Shown here piece after piece: positions 11,691-22,535 of a stretch of 64,000 bases of DNA. Source of the DNA: Balaenoptera acutorostrata. Taxonomy: Eukaryota > Chordata > Mammalia > Artiodactyla > Balaenopteridae. The stretch covers positions 40,434,282-40,498,281 of the forward strand of contig NC_080064.1 of the NCBI RefSeq assembly GCF_949987535.1. Direction: 5' to 3'. Within the stretch, counting starts at the first letter, position 1; each line of letters starts with the position of its first letter. Made by a program: the position numbers and the translations under genes. The notes beneath the pieces are model-generated. The model was not told the DNA's origin. It saw only the letters and a list, made by a program, of their open reading frames with translations, and made no database searches.

Positions 11691-12743
11691 CAAACAGAAC
11701 AACTAATACTAAACTTTCATTGGGCTATTTGTATGGAAATATGTTAATATAAATGTTTCAAACATTACATGAAATTTCTAAAAATCTTATATTTGTATTT
11801 GTATGGAAATATGTATGGAAATATGTTAATATAAATGTTTCAGACATTACATGAAATTTCTAAAAATCTTATATTTGTATTTGTATGGAAATATGTATGG
11901 AAATATGTTAATATAAATGTTTCAGACATTACATGAAATTTCTAAAAATCTTATATGTTCTGGTATAATGTTATAAGTAATAATCCTAGTTATTACTTTA
12001 AAATGTATATCTCAGAAATAACTAATTTTCTTGTCAACTGCATTATTATGAACTTTCATCAAATCTTTAACCGTGGTCATTTTTAAGTCTTTTGTCATTT
12101 ACAGACAGTTCTGGGTGTACTCTGATGATTTTGCAAATATGTTCCTATAAAAGGGTTTCATCTTCAAGAAAGTCATGGAAAAGACTGACAAGTACAGGTT
12201 TCTGGTAACTGACTGTACTGCTGAACTGAATGAATAAGCATTTTCAGAACTCTAATGAAAAACTGATGAACTCATAAAAGTGCTAACAAAAGATCAAGAT
12301 AAAAAAAAATTAATTACATGGGACTGAGTGAACTAATGAGGATGAGTATAATTTTTGTGACTTTCTGTCTGAATTCAAAAAAAAAAAATCCCACAAGGAC
12401 TCAGAGGCAAAGAATATACAAATCAATTTTCACTGCAAAGTAAAGGAGCTGTTACAGTAGAGGATTACTGGACTGAATGTCAATATTATGACATAGTATG
12501 AGTGTGTTTCACGTTTGGTAATTGCAATCATTGTTGCTTTTGTTGTGGTCATCCATGTACAATACTTGGTGTAAGTCTATATATCTCTTGTAAAAATAAA
12601 ATACAGTGTGTGTGTGTGAAAAAAAAAAAAGAGAGAAAAATAACCACTGAAAAAGAAAAAAAGAAAAAAAAAAAAACTTTTACCACTAAAGGCTGGGTCT
12701 GGAACAACCTAAATAAATGTTCCATTGTTAAAATAAAAAAAAA
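11691..12743 (+). other. 3'-transduced non-L1 DNA carried by the L1
   Basis: About 1 kb lies between the L1 3' end and the right target-site duplication, so it arrived with the L1. It contains an 82-bp tandem repeat, AATAAA at 12595-12600 followed 18 bp later by A12, more A-rich sequence, then a second AATAAA at 12712-12717 followed by the final A tail (about 12731-12743). Two signal-plus-tail units suggest successive read-through events. I do not recognise the parent locus. Confidence 0.85.
11728..11955 (+). repeat. 82-bp tandem repeat, about 2.8 copies
   Basis: 'atgttaatataaatgtttca' recurs at 11741, 11823 and 11905, a period of 82 bp. The first unit lacks the doubled 'gtatggaaatat' phrase and carries one base change (caaac against cagac). 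Inside the transduced segment. Confidence 0.93.
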
Positions 12744-12758
12744 TAAAGAAGTGGCCTG
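12744..12758. repeat. Target-site duplication, right copy
   Basis: Perfect 15-bp match to 5731-5745, directly after a poly(A) tract. Confidence 0.93.
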
Positions 12759-14231
12759 AAAAGTAATTGCTTGGGTTTAATTAGTTTATATTTTATCACA
12801 AGAACATAGATTAACTTCTAAATAGAAAACTATTTCCTAACTTCTATAAACAATTTTCTATTCTTTTATATTTAAAAATATATATTTTGGCAAAAATACT
12901 TCAAAAAGAAAAGACCTTAAATTATTAATGGAAAAGTTTTTAGAGAACTAATGTTCCTGGAAACCAAATAGTAGGTTCATGTAAATTACATCTCCTGAAA
13001 CATACAGTATAATTAATCCAATTTTACAGTTGTTCCTTCTTATAACTAAATAATGACAATTTCCCTCCTTCTTCTGTAAAAATTGTCATTTTCACATGTA
13101 CTTTCAACGCAAGTTACGAAGTAAATGTACTACAGTACTCCAGAAATCTTAGTCACATGGAGCAAATCAAAAGCTACCATAAACACCTTGAGAGAGAGTG
13201 CCAGAATGCCATTAACACTCTGTACCAGCAAGAGTAATTGCTATAACAATTTCCAATAAATGCCTATTTACCTGCCCTAACTGCAAGGGCGAACTGCTGG
13301 GAATGCATTTGCCATCATGGATTTAAAATATGAATCCTGAGTCCTACAAGCTCTCCTGACCACTGAGGCAGGGACTCTCTCATTCATAGACACTGAAGGA
13401 TTTATTCTCAGCCTTCAAATCTTCACCTGAAAGCATTTTGAATACCCCAGACACCAGGTAAGCACTAATTCCCAGAAGCTGAAAAGCAGGGGCTATAATG
13501 AAACTGTTATTTTTCCCTACAGGCGAGAGAAAACAACAGGGACAGCTAGTAATCTACTGCAATATAAATAAAGATCGTATCTTCTCTTTATCCAAACGTT
13601 GAAGAGAATGAAGCCAGAGCAGCTATTATTATATTACAAATTTTCAAATACAAAATACATTTCCTAATCAAAGGATTATATACTACAGACAGGTATCTCT
13701 CAGTAGGACAGTTCCAACACTCATGAAAACAGTAATGAGAGGCAGTTATAGGATGCATTTATGATATTTTATTTAACTCCTTGAACATCAAATACCTAGT
13801 ATGTGCCAAGTATTGTCATATGCACACAGCAGCTACAAAAAAGGAAAAGTCAATGCTCTTATGAAATTATCATTCTAATGAGAGAGAAAGTAAAAAATAA
13901 ATAATATATCAGTGCTAGGAAGAAAAACAGGAGGACCGTTCATCCCTATTTGCCCTGAGCAGTACCCTTTTCACAGCTGTTGTCTTGGTGGAAATACTAA
14001 AAACACACTCTTTTACTCCCAAAGTATTCTGGTGTAGAAGATATAATAACCTTAAAGATAATGGGATAGAGATTGAGATATTGACCAAAAGGGGGAGCTA
14101 TTTTTAAATACTTTGGTGAGAAAAGATCTCTCATAATGATAAATTTGAGGAGTGACTTGGAGAGAAGTGAGGGAGCAGGCAAATCCATATCTGTAGGAAG
14201 AGCTTTTCAGGTAGTGTATTTGTGGCAGTAT
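12759..14231. other. Unclassified intronic sequence, one possible old repeat
   Basis: A/T-rich SPATA6 intron 3 without a gene. About 13790-13910 ('tatgtgccaagtattgtc', 'cattctaatgagagag') looks like an ancient mammalian interspersed repeat, not classified. Confidence 0.35.
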
Positions 14232-14493
14232 GTAGCTGACCCCTGAACAATGCAGAAGCTAGGGGTGACCATCCTCCTGCAGTTGAAATCCGCATATAGA
14301 TTATAGTCTGCCCTCCATATCAGTTCCTCCATATAAATGGTTCCTCCATATCTGCAGTTCCTCCGAATCTGCAGTTCAGCATCCACGGGTTCAACCAACC
14401 ACAGATCATGTACTGTAGTATTTACTATTGAAAAAAATCCATGTATAAGTGGACCTGCACAGCTCAAACCCACATTGTTCAAGGGTCGAGTGT
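14232..14493. mobile_element. Tigger/MER2-type DNA transposon remnant (MITE-like)
   Basis: Terminal inverted repeats are recognisable: 'tagctgacccctgaacaatg' at the left and 'cattgttcaagggtcgagtg' at the right, each next to TA, the TcMar target. The inner part includes 'cagcatccacgggttcaacc' and 'gtataagtggacctgcacag', typical of this group. Non-autonomous, with no transposase frame. Confidence 0.82.
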
Positions 14494-14515
14494 ACTGTGT
14501 ACGTGTGACAGAGTA

Positions 14516-14520
<5 letters not shown>

Positions 14521-14552
<32 letters not shown>
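14521..14552. repeat. (GT)n microsatellite
   Basis: About 16 GT units next to the Tigger-type element. Confidence 0.95.
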
Positions 14553-14553
<1 letters not shown>

Positions 14554-15084
14554 TGTAGAAGAAAATCTACAAACCTTCAGTGAGAAAGGATGAAAATCCA
14601 GTTTCAATAGAGTAGTCTATAAAGTAGAAAACTTTTCATTCTCTTTCTTGCCTAAAAATGGTTCCCAGGAAATGGCTTTAGTCATAATTAATTTTAGTCT
14701 GGTAGATTCCAGGATTAAAACCATTTCCCTAAAAAGAATGCCTTCTCTATGAATGTAAAATAGCTCTATTTGGCTTTTAATGTCATTGGCCCTTAATATC
14801 ACTTTATATTTATATATTTCCCCAGAAGCTTGGTGATTCTGGGGTGCAGATACGGTATGAATGGAACTTGGCAGTTCCCCAATATTAAGAGTAATAATAA
14901 TAACACACCACCAATAAAAATAAACAAGGGACATTTTAAGTGTTTACTGTGTGCCAAGGACTGTTGTAAGCATTTTATCTGAGGTTACTCAAGTATCTGA
15001 CCATTTATCAGACTGCCCAATTAAGGGGGTCCTTGAATCTCCTTGAGCATTTGTACCATCTACCAAAGAAAAAATAGATTCTTA
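14553..15084. other. Unclassified intron with a MIR fragment at about 14938-14995
   Basis: The phrase 'gtgtgccaaggactgttgta' followed by 'gcattttatctgaggtt' resembles MIR read in reverse. No gene is visible in the rest. Confidence 0.4.
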
Positions 15085-16190
15085 CCTCTCAACATACACA
15101 AAAATTAACTCAAAGTGGACCATTGGCCTAAATGTAAGGGATAAAACTATAAAATTTGTAGAAGAAAAGAGAAAAATTTTGTGACCTTGGGTAAGGCAAA
15201 GACTTCGCCAAAAACATGATACATAAAAGAAAAAAACTGATAACCTGGACTTTATAACTTTTGTTCTTCAGAACACACCATTAAAAGAATGAAAAAAACA
15301 AGCCACAGACTGGGAGAAAATATTTACTAATCATATATCTGATAAAGAACTTATATTTAGAATATTTTTAAAAACAAAAAAAACTTACAACTCAGTAAGA
15401 AGACAAACTACCCAGTTCAAAAATGGGCAAAATATCTGTACAAGCATTTTGTAAGAAAAAGTTACATGAATAGCTCATCTGCACTTGGAAAGATGCTCAA
15501 CATTATTAGTCAGTATTAAAATGCAAATTAAAAATACATTGAGATACCACTACACATCTATATATTCCAAAAAGACTAACAATATCAAGCCTTGGGGATG
15601 ATATGGAAAATCTTCATACGTTGCTGGTGGTAATGTAAAATGGTACAGTAACTTTAGAAAACAGGCTGACAGTTTCTTAAAAAGTTAAACATATACTTAG
15701 GATACAACCCAGCATGTATCCATATACTCATAGCAACATTGCTCATAATAGCCAAAAACTTGAAACAATCCAAATGTTCATCAAATGGTGAATGGAAGGG
15801 GAAAAAAATTTCCATACAAGATGAATATTATTCATAAACAAAAAGGAATGAACTACTAATATGTAGAACAACATGGATAAACCTCAAAAACATTATTCCA
15901 AGTAAAAGAAGCCAGGCACAAAGGACTAAATGTTATAAGAATCCATTTATATACCATTTCTAGAAAAGAAAAATATACAAAGATAGAAAATAGATCAGTG
16001 GTTGTGGGGCCTGGAAGTGGGCATAGAGATTGAGTACAAGTAGGCGTCAGAACTTTTGGGGTGATGGAAACATGCTAAATTGGATTGTGATGACGGCTCA
16101 TAACTATATACATTTTCTAGAAATCACTTAACTACAGTTACAATGGGTAAATTTTGTGATATGTAAGATATACCTCACTAAAGCTTTTAA
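15085..16190 (+). mobile_element. Ancient L1 3' half, plus strand
   Basis: Degenerate ORF2 C-terminal region and 3' end: 'aaactataaaatttgtagaa', 'gggagaaaatatttactaat', 'aaatgggcaaaatatctgta', 'gatgctcaacattattagtc', 'ttgctcataatagccaaaa', 'aaaagaagccaggcacaaag'. Multiple frameshifts; L1M grade. Confidence 0.8.
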
Positions 16191-17165
16191 AGTAAGGAAA
16201 GGAAAGATGGCACTACCTTTCCTATAAGAACAGTATTTCAGGGTCATCACGTTGCTGATAAGGAAAATATCTTTTATGGAAGAATTCCAGCTAACACATA
16301 TAGAAAAAATTAACAGCATTAGAAAAATCACATTTGGTAACCCCTAATGAAAAGACGGGTCTCAAGGAATGCTGAAGCTGTTCGATGAAAGGCTGTAGAG
16401 GAGGTTAGGTTTATCATGGACGAATCAGGCTGATGCTGCCTGGAGCCAAAAGATAAATCTTAATATCACTAAACTTAAGACAATCAGACATTATATGCCA
16501 CTTGATATGATGCAATAATAAGTACAGAGCACCAATTATGAAGGATTCTTGCCAAAAAAATAAAATAAGCCTGAATCGAACCAAACCTTTAGGTCTAATT
16601 ATCAGTTTACATAATATAAGTGATGAATAAGCTAAACAACACTTTAAGGAAGTAGCAGCCAAATCCAAACTGTAGGACATTCTAAAGGACCTGATTTTTC
16701 TAACAAATTCACAGCATTAGGAAAAAAAAGTGAGGGACACTACTACAGAAAAAAATAAACTTAAAAGCTAAACAGCCATATACATATGTGAACCACACCT
16801 TGATGGGATCCTGATTTTTAACAAACCAACTGTATAAAGACATTTTGGTGGCAACTGGAGAAACCTGCATAATGACTAAGTATTCGATGTTATTAAGGAA
16901 TTATTATTAATTTTGTTAGGTATGATACCAATGTAGTGGTTATATTTTTTTCAAAAAAGCCTTTATCAATTAGAGGTCATGTCAGAATATTTGCAGTGAA
17001 ATAATGTATGTATAGAATTTGCTTTTAAATATTCCAACATTTTTTTAAGTGGCAGGGTAAACATATAATACAATGGGCAAAATGTCAAAAACTGTTGAAG
17101 CTGACAGGTATATGAGGCTTCATCATTCCATCTTTTCCACTTTTAGTATAGTTTTAATTTTTCAT
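16191..17165 (+). mobile_element. Unnamed recurring interspersed repeat, copy A
   Basis: The right part (about 16790-17165: 'ccttgatgggatcctgattt', 'caactggagaaacctgc', 'aattttgttaggtatgat') matches the layout of sequence at 41255-41640 and 49626-49975. It is an old mammalian repeat whose name I cannot assign safely. Confidence 0.5.
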
Positions 17166-18618
17166 ATTAATAAGGTTAGGGGACAACAAAAAACTGCAAA
17201 GCTGAGAGGAAAATAAAAGTAAAAGAAAAGGGGCCCAAAGCTTACAAGAGAGATCAGGGATAAAGACTGCTGTGGAAGTCATCAGAAGATAGGTAAAACA
17301 TGAAGCCAAGTTTTTGGAGAATATATAAGGAGAAAGTAGAAACTAAGTAAAAAGAGATCAGAGAAGTGAAGCCAGAGGAATTTGAGAAAGATACCAAAAA
17401 GTGGAATGCCAGTGATGAAGGAGGAAACCTAAGAGAAAAACTGAATCAGGGAAATCAAGACAAGAAAGATTACAAATAATAATAACCACCAAGTACTCTT
17501 AGAGACCCTAAATTTCAAATAAAATAGGAAAAATTATGTTTTTTAACAAAAGAATTTCAGAATGATAAGGGAAATAATTATCTTCATATTTTCTAAGATA
17601 CACAATTTCCCAGATACTGAACAAGATGTTCAAGAAATTAAAAGTCATTACGCACTGGTACCAAGTTGCCACCTCACTAGTCTGCCATAGTGGAAGACAG
17701 AATACCAAGTGCAAGAACAGCTATAAAAAATAAATACGATATTGACATTAGTCATAAAGAATTCTTTAAACTATTAACTCCCTGAAGGTAAAACAATGAG
17801 CCAGCCTTATTTCTACCCATATGCCCAGATTCTAGCATGGTTCCAGGCTGCACGTTTCTATATTGCTAGAGTCCCAACGGGGTGCAAAAGGTATGGAAGG
17901 GACAGTTGACATTGACGATGCTCAATATTGTTGGCGTTTTGAGCCACAATTATATATTAGACCAATATGGTAATCCCTAATCCCTTTCTGATTACAAGGA
18001 TAAATAACAGAGCTTTTCATTTCATACTCAGAGCTCGAATAACGTATTCCCAAACGTATACCTTTGCATTGCTGCTCCTACAAAAAACTGGATCTTTTTA
18101 TAGTTGATCCCTAGTACTTTGAAGAATTTACTGTTAACCACAGCCTTGAATACGTCACTTTCAAACAATTTATTAACATATTGCATATAATACAAAATGC
18201 AAAAGCATATATATTTTAAGCTACTATTACTTCCATCTTCTATTATTTACTCTCTTGATTTGCAACACAGTGAGGTTAAAGACATATTTTTGTTTGCAGG
18301 GCCAAGTCCCACCTAACATGAATCTCAGTTCTTACATCATTAACAGCCCATATCATTTTAATCAATAAATAGTTCAGATAAGTCTTTTTGTTATTCACAG
18401 ATCAAACACAGAAAAAGGAAAAATCCCCCATCTCTCGCCAGCACATGTATTTTTTATTATTTCCACGTATATTCCAAAATTCTAAAAAGTGTAAGAAAAT
18501 TCTCACCTCAAGATGTTTGAAGTTCTTGTTAGACCCTTTTTGACTTTTATCTAACTCAGGATTAAAGAGTATGATTCTAAAATCTCTTAGAATCAGAAAT
18601 TAAAAGTTAAAAACTTAC
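17166..18618. other. Intron 3 next to exon 3, no repeat recognised
   Basis: No gene, microsatellite or clear transposon. Ends at the exon 3 donor. Confidence 0.4.
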
Positions 18619-18667
18619 ATTCAAGTTGTGCAACCACATCTCCAGGGTCTACTGCTTCAGGGAACAC
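18619..18667 (-). CDS. SPATA6: SPATA6 coding exon 3
   Basis: The minus strand shows acceptor CTATAG just before 18667 and donor GTAAGT after 18619. The 49 bp encode VFPEAVDPGDVVAQLE plus the first base of the next codon, expected to be the Tyr of the SPATA6 sequence QLEYD. Intron 3 is therefore phase 1. It follows exon 2 in frame (MVFEK-VFPEA). The next exon (beginning with the rest of that Tyr codon) was looked for on the minus strand down to position 1 and not found, so it should lie left of the window. SPATA6 spans well over 100 kb in human, so a long intron 3 is not surprising. Confidence 0.93.
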
Positions 18668-19781
18668 CTATAGTGAGAGAAGGCAGAGGGAAGCAGGATA
18701 GAGAAGAGAACATAAAAGGAAGACATATATGAAATAGTTTTCGTGTTTTCCTTCTCATTCCCAAAATATTCCTTTCCCAACCAAAGAAACTTCTGACATT
18801 ATTGAGAACTGTCACTTCCTCTCTGCTTCCCATGATCACTATACAAGATTTTACCAACAAACAAAAATTACAGCTGGCTCTGCCTCCCTCTCCAATTTGA
18901 TCTGCTAGCAGTCCTCCCTTTGTTACCATGGTCATACTTGCCTTCTTGGTGTTCCTCCAGCTCATCAAGCTTATTCCCAACAAGACACCTTTATATTTTC
19001 TGTTCCTCTGCTTAGAATGTTTTTATCCTAGACCTTTAAATAACTGATACTGTCTCATAATTCAGGCTCAGTTTCAATGTTATTGCCTTCTCTGACCACC
19101 CTTTAAAATAAACAATCCCCTTAATCCTTCTGTCCCCTTACCCTCCCTTTATTCTCTTCATGACACTTACTATTTACTTGATTATTGTCTGTTTCACCTA
19201 TTACAACGAAAGCTCCAAGAGGGGAGCATGTTTGTTTTGTTTACCCAGTGCCTAGAACAGTGCATGGAACAGAGCAGGTACTCAGTAATTATCTGTGGAG
19301 AAGAGGAAGGAGAAAAAGGAAGGAAAGAGGGAAGTAGACAAGGAGAGAAGGAAAGAAAAAAGTGAGAAATACAATTGGTAATAATTACCCAAAAGCACCA
19401 GATGATTCGGGGGAAAAAAGAAAAGAGACTTACAGAAAGAAGCACCATATGACAGCCATAAGCAAAATATGACCTATTCTTACCTATTAATATCTCCCCC
19501 CTCTCTTTTATGAAAATGATTACTTAGAATTCAAGGTGCTATATTTTACATAAAGACCACTAAGACAATTTTAGAAGTAAACTGATCCATCCTGAAAAAG
19601 AGGCAACTGATTCAATGTGTAATATAATGCATATTTATCTTCAAGCTTCCAGATTTAAGTTACAAATCTCCTTTTGAATTAAATCAAAGTGCATAGTCAA
19701 CAACAGTAATATGTGTTATTCAAAATTTGGAACCACTTTGATTTTTTATTTGTTAACATTTGATTGGATATTTGAACTCAC
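18668..19781 (-). other. SPATA6: SPATA6 intron 2
   Basis: A 1,114-bp phase-0 intron between exons 2 and 3 with GTGAGT donor and CTATAG acceptor. It contains an L2 LINE fragment on the plus strand and a purine-rich run near 19300-19440. Confidence 0.9.
18955..19300 (+). mobile_element. L2 LINE 3' end
   Basis: Contains the L2 signature order: 'ttctctgaccaccctttaaa', 'cttcatgacacttactattt', 'attgtctgtttcacctatta', 'gctccaagaggggagcatgt', 'agtgcctagaacagtgcatg', 'gtactcagtaatt'. Lies in SPATA6 intron 2. Confidence 0.85.
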
Positions 19782-19919
19782 CTTTTCAAACACCATTCTG
19801 GCATTGAAGACCAGTGGAAAATTGGCTGGGACACATTGTGTCTTTTTGTATTGGCCAAACACACAGATGCTAAGATAGATGTCCTCCTTGTCTTTCAGCA
19901 CCACTCCTGGGCAAGTTAC
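19782..19919 (-). CDS. SPATA6: SPATA6 coding exon 2
   Basis: On the minus strand a pyrimidine-rich acceptor ending TTTCTTTCAG precedes 19919, and a donor GTGAGT follows 19782. The 138 bp encode exactly 46 codons without a stop, beginning [18 protein letters not shown] and ending FNARMVFEK. The segment continues the conserved N-terminal domain of SPATA6 and contains the hallmark [14 protein letters not shown] stretch. Both flanking introns are phase 0. I see no frameshift or stop, so the exon looks functional. Human, as I recall it, has Thr where this sequence has Asn before FPLVF; I treat that as a species difference. Confidence 0.95.
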
Positions 19920-19920
19920 C

Positions 19921-21100
19921 TGAAAGAAATTAGACAGATGAATGTGACTGCTTCATGAATTCCCTGAACTACTGTACTAAAATAAACTTACCAAACATTA
20001 CATAAAAACACTAGTCTGCTAAGCTAATAAAAATATGCACAGGTTAAAAAAAAAAAGAGAGATTCTAGTGTTTACAGAGTTAAATGAAATGCCTTTATAA
20101 CTTCCATCCCTCTGAGAAATCTATGATTTTCCACTTGGTTCTTTGTGCCACATTGGAAGCTCTATGTACTGGCTCTTGGGACAGACACTAATAGTTTTAA
20201 ACAGTAAGCCTCAGGCTCCCACTTTATGTAGAATGCTGACATAAACTTTTCAGCATCATTTAATCACAAAGGATTAAGACTCAGCAGAAATAAAGCACTA
20301 TACTAGAGGACAAAAAAAATACCAAAAAAAGCACAAATCTGACCTGTATCACCCTAAGTCGCAGCCCATACACACCCTCATCAAAAGAAATATGACAAAC
20401 TTTCAAAGCAAGCGAACTGTAAGTTTCTAGCCCAATGAAATATTTTTTAAATATAAAACTGCACTTAACTATTCTCAGGACTGACACAAAGTATAGGCAT
20501 AAGATGTAGGGTTTCTAAAAAATACATAGCGCAGTCTCTCCAGTTCCTGCCATATTTCATTGTCAGTGATCAACCATATCCTTAGTAGGCTATTGAAGAT
20601 TCTCCAAGATTTGAATCCAACTTATCACATAGCAATATTACTTGACACCTCCTAAAAATACAATCAAAGTATATTTGTTATTGTTTTCTGAACACACACA
20701 TTACTTTCTTGCCTGGCATTCTTCCACTATCCAGAGTACTACTCATTTCTACTCCATGCCATCTCCTCCTCATCTACTTCTACCTCCCAAGGCTTACATT
20801 AACTGCCATCCCATATACAAAACTTCTCTTGTTCACCAACTATCACTATTCAATTCAATCTAATTCAAACATTTATTGTGAATTTATTATATTCAAGTAA
20901 ATAGTTTTAAATTCTCACAGCATTTTATAGTTCTCTTAAGGCCCTAATTATTGTCTCTATGCATTTTAATGAAGTGGGTACACCTCACCTCTTTTATTTG
21001 ATTATAAATTCTCTGAGAACAGAAATTCTAATTTCCTCATCAATGTATCCAGAAACACAGACTTTCCATATTAAGAAGCAGCTTAGAAATTATCTAGTAC
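19921..21100. other. Unclassified intron 1 sequence next to exon 2
   Basis: No gene or clear repeat; a short poly(A) run occurs near 20046. Confidence 0.4.
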
Positions 21101-21620
21101 AGCTTCGAATTTTTTATATAGGGAAACAATAGAGCCCCAATAAAGTGAAGGTGATTTACTTACTTAGAGTCACGCAATAAATGAGTCAATACAATACATT
21201 CAAAGTGCTTAGAACAGTGCCTGACAGTGCATTAAATAAATACTAGTGGGCTTCCCTGGTGGCGCACAGGTTAAGAATCCACCTGCCAATGAAGGGGATA
21301 TGGGTTCGGGCCCTGGTCCGGGAAGATCCTACATGCCACAGAGCAACTAAGCCCGTGCACCACAACTACTGAAGCCTGCACGCCTAGAGCCCATGCTCTG
21401 CAACAAGAGAAACCACTGCAACGAGAAGCCCGTGCACCGCAAAGAGGAGTAACCCCCACTCGCCACAACTAGAGAAAGCCCACGCACAGCAACAAAGACC
21501 CAACGTAGCCAAAAATAAATAAATAAATAAATAAAAATGTATAAAAAAAATAAAATAAAAAAATAAATACTAGCTATAGTTATTATCAGAATGAAAACCA
21601 CTATCATCTACCATCTTAAT
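21101..21620 (+). mobile_element. MIR remnant split by a SINE
   Basis: 'caaagtgcttagaacagtgc', 'ctgacagtgcattaaataaa' and, beyond the SINE, 'ctatagttattatcag' form the MIR 3' end. The SINE landed in the MIR tail and duplicated aaataaatactag. Confidence 0.7.
21247..21560 (+). mobile_element. CHR-type SINE inserted in a MIR
   Basis: Begins 'tgggcttccctggtggcgca', has the B-box-like 'ggttcgggccc' and ends in (aata)n and A tracts. A 13-bp target duplication aaataaatactag flanks it at 21234-21246 and 21561-21573. Confidence 0.92.
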
Positions 21621-22535
21621 ATAGACTATTGCACTGAATAAATGACTAAGACTTCATGTCCCTCTGTATACAGCAGTTAAGGTTATTTTCTATGCTAGCT
21701 ATTTTGACTCCATCTACCCCTTATTCTATTTCCTACTTTTGTCCTAATAATTCACTATTGATTATTAAAATCAAGGCCCTCAGAAATCTCATTCTGTCCA
21801 TCAGCTTCATTTCCTACTCTGCCTCATTTAAACCAAACCTGTTAGAGTCCCTCTAAGTCTGTGTTATGTCTACAGATGTGGCTGGTCCAAATTGAGTTGG
21901 ACAGTTAGTGTAAAATACAAGATTTTGAAGATTTTTGAAGACTTGTTCAAAAATATTTTAAAGAATTTTTACAAAAAAAGTGTAAAAATCTCATTAACAA
22001 CTTTTACATTAATTACATGTTGAAAGGACAGTACTTATACTGACAAATAAAATTACTGTTAAAATTAATTTTATCACTTCTTTTAATTATTTAATGTAGC
22101 TAGGGGAAATTTTTAAATTATATCCTTGGCTCAAATTATACTTCTATAGGACAGCACAGCTCTAACTGTCCTCAATGGAAAATACTGAGTCTCTTTCCAA
22201 TTTGTAGTATATTTAAGAAGACATGACATTTTTCCTTATCCACAGTTCTATAAATTCTGCCATTCCTTAAAGGAATACCATGGAAAGTTCCAAAAAGAAG
22301 GCATTAAAAGAAGGGTTAAAGAAAATGTGACGGAACAAATATAAAATAAATAGCAAACTGGTTGGCTTAAACCAATCATATGGATAATTACATGAATGTA
22401 AATGTCTTAAGTAATGTAACTAGAAGGCAGAAATTATTAGACTGGATAAAAAAGCAAAACACAATATGCTAGTCTGCAAAAATACAATTTTAAAGATTAA
22501 GACATACATAGAAAAAGTATTTTCATAATAGCAAA
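21621..22535. other. Unclassified intron 1 sequence
   Basis: A/T-rich with no gene. The last part may be L1-derived, leading into the L1 that follows. Confidence 0.35.

Larger units (their letters stand above)
5746..12743 (+). mobile_element. Near full-length L1 with 3' transduction
   Basis: The insertion is about 7.0 kb and bounded by a perfect 15-bp target-site duplication. Order: 5' UTR (5746-6712), intact ORF1 (6713-7618), 58-bp spacer, ORF2 with two in-frame stops but no frameshift (7677-11495), 3' UTR to a short A tail near 11690, then about 1,050 bp of non-L1 DNA ending in a poly(A) just before the second duplication. It is antisense to SPATA6 within intron 3. Low decay indicates a fairly recent cetartiodactyl L1. 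Confidence 0.93.
1..18618 (-). other. SPATA6: SPATA6 intron 3 (partial, continues beyond left edge)
   Basis: Everything left of the exon 3 donor at 18618 is intronic for SPATA6. It is A/T rich and filled with transposable elements annotated separately. No further SPATA6 exon is visible here. Confidence 0.85.

Noticed and set aside
12502..12759. 85-codon frame in the transduced segment
   Set aside because: Runs through poly(A) and a poly(A) signal into A-rich sequence; not a plausible protein.
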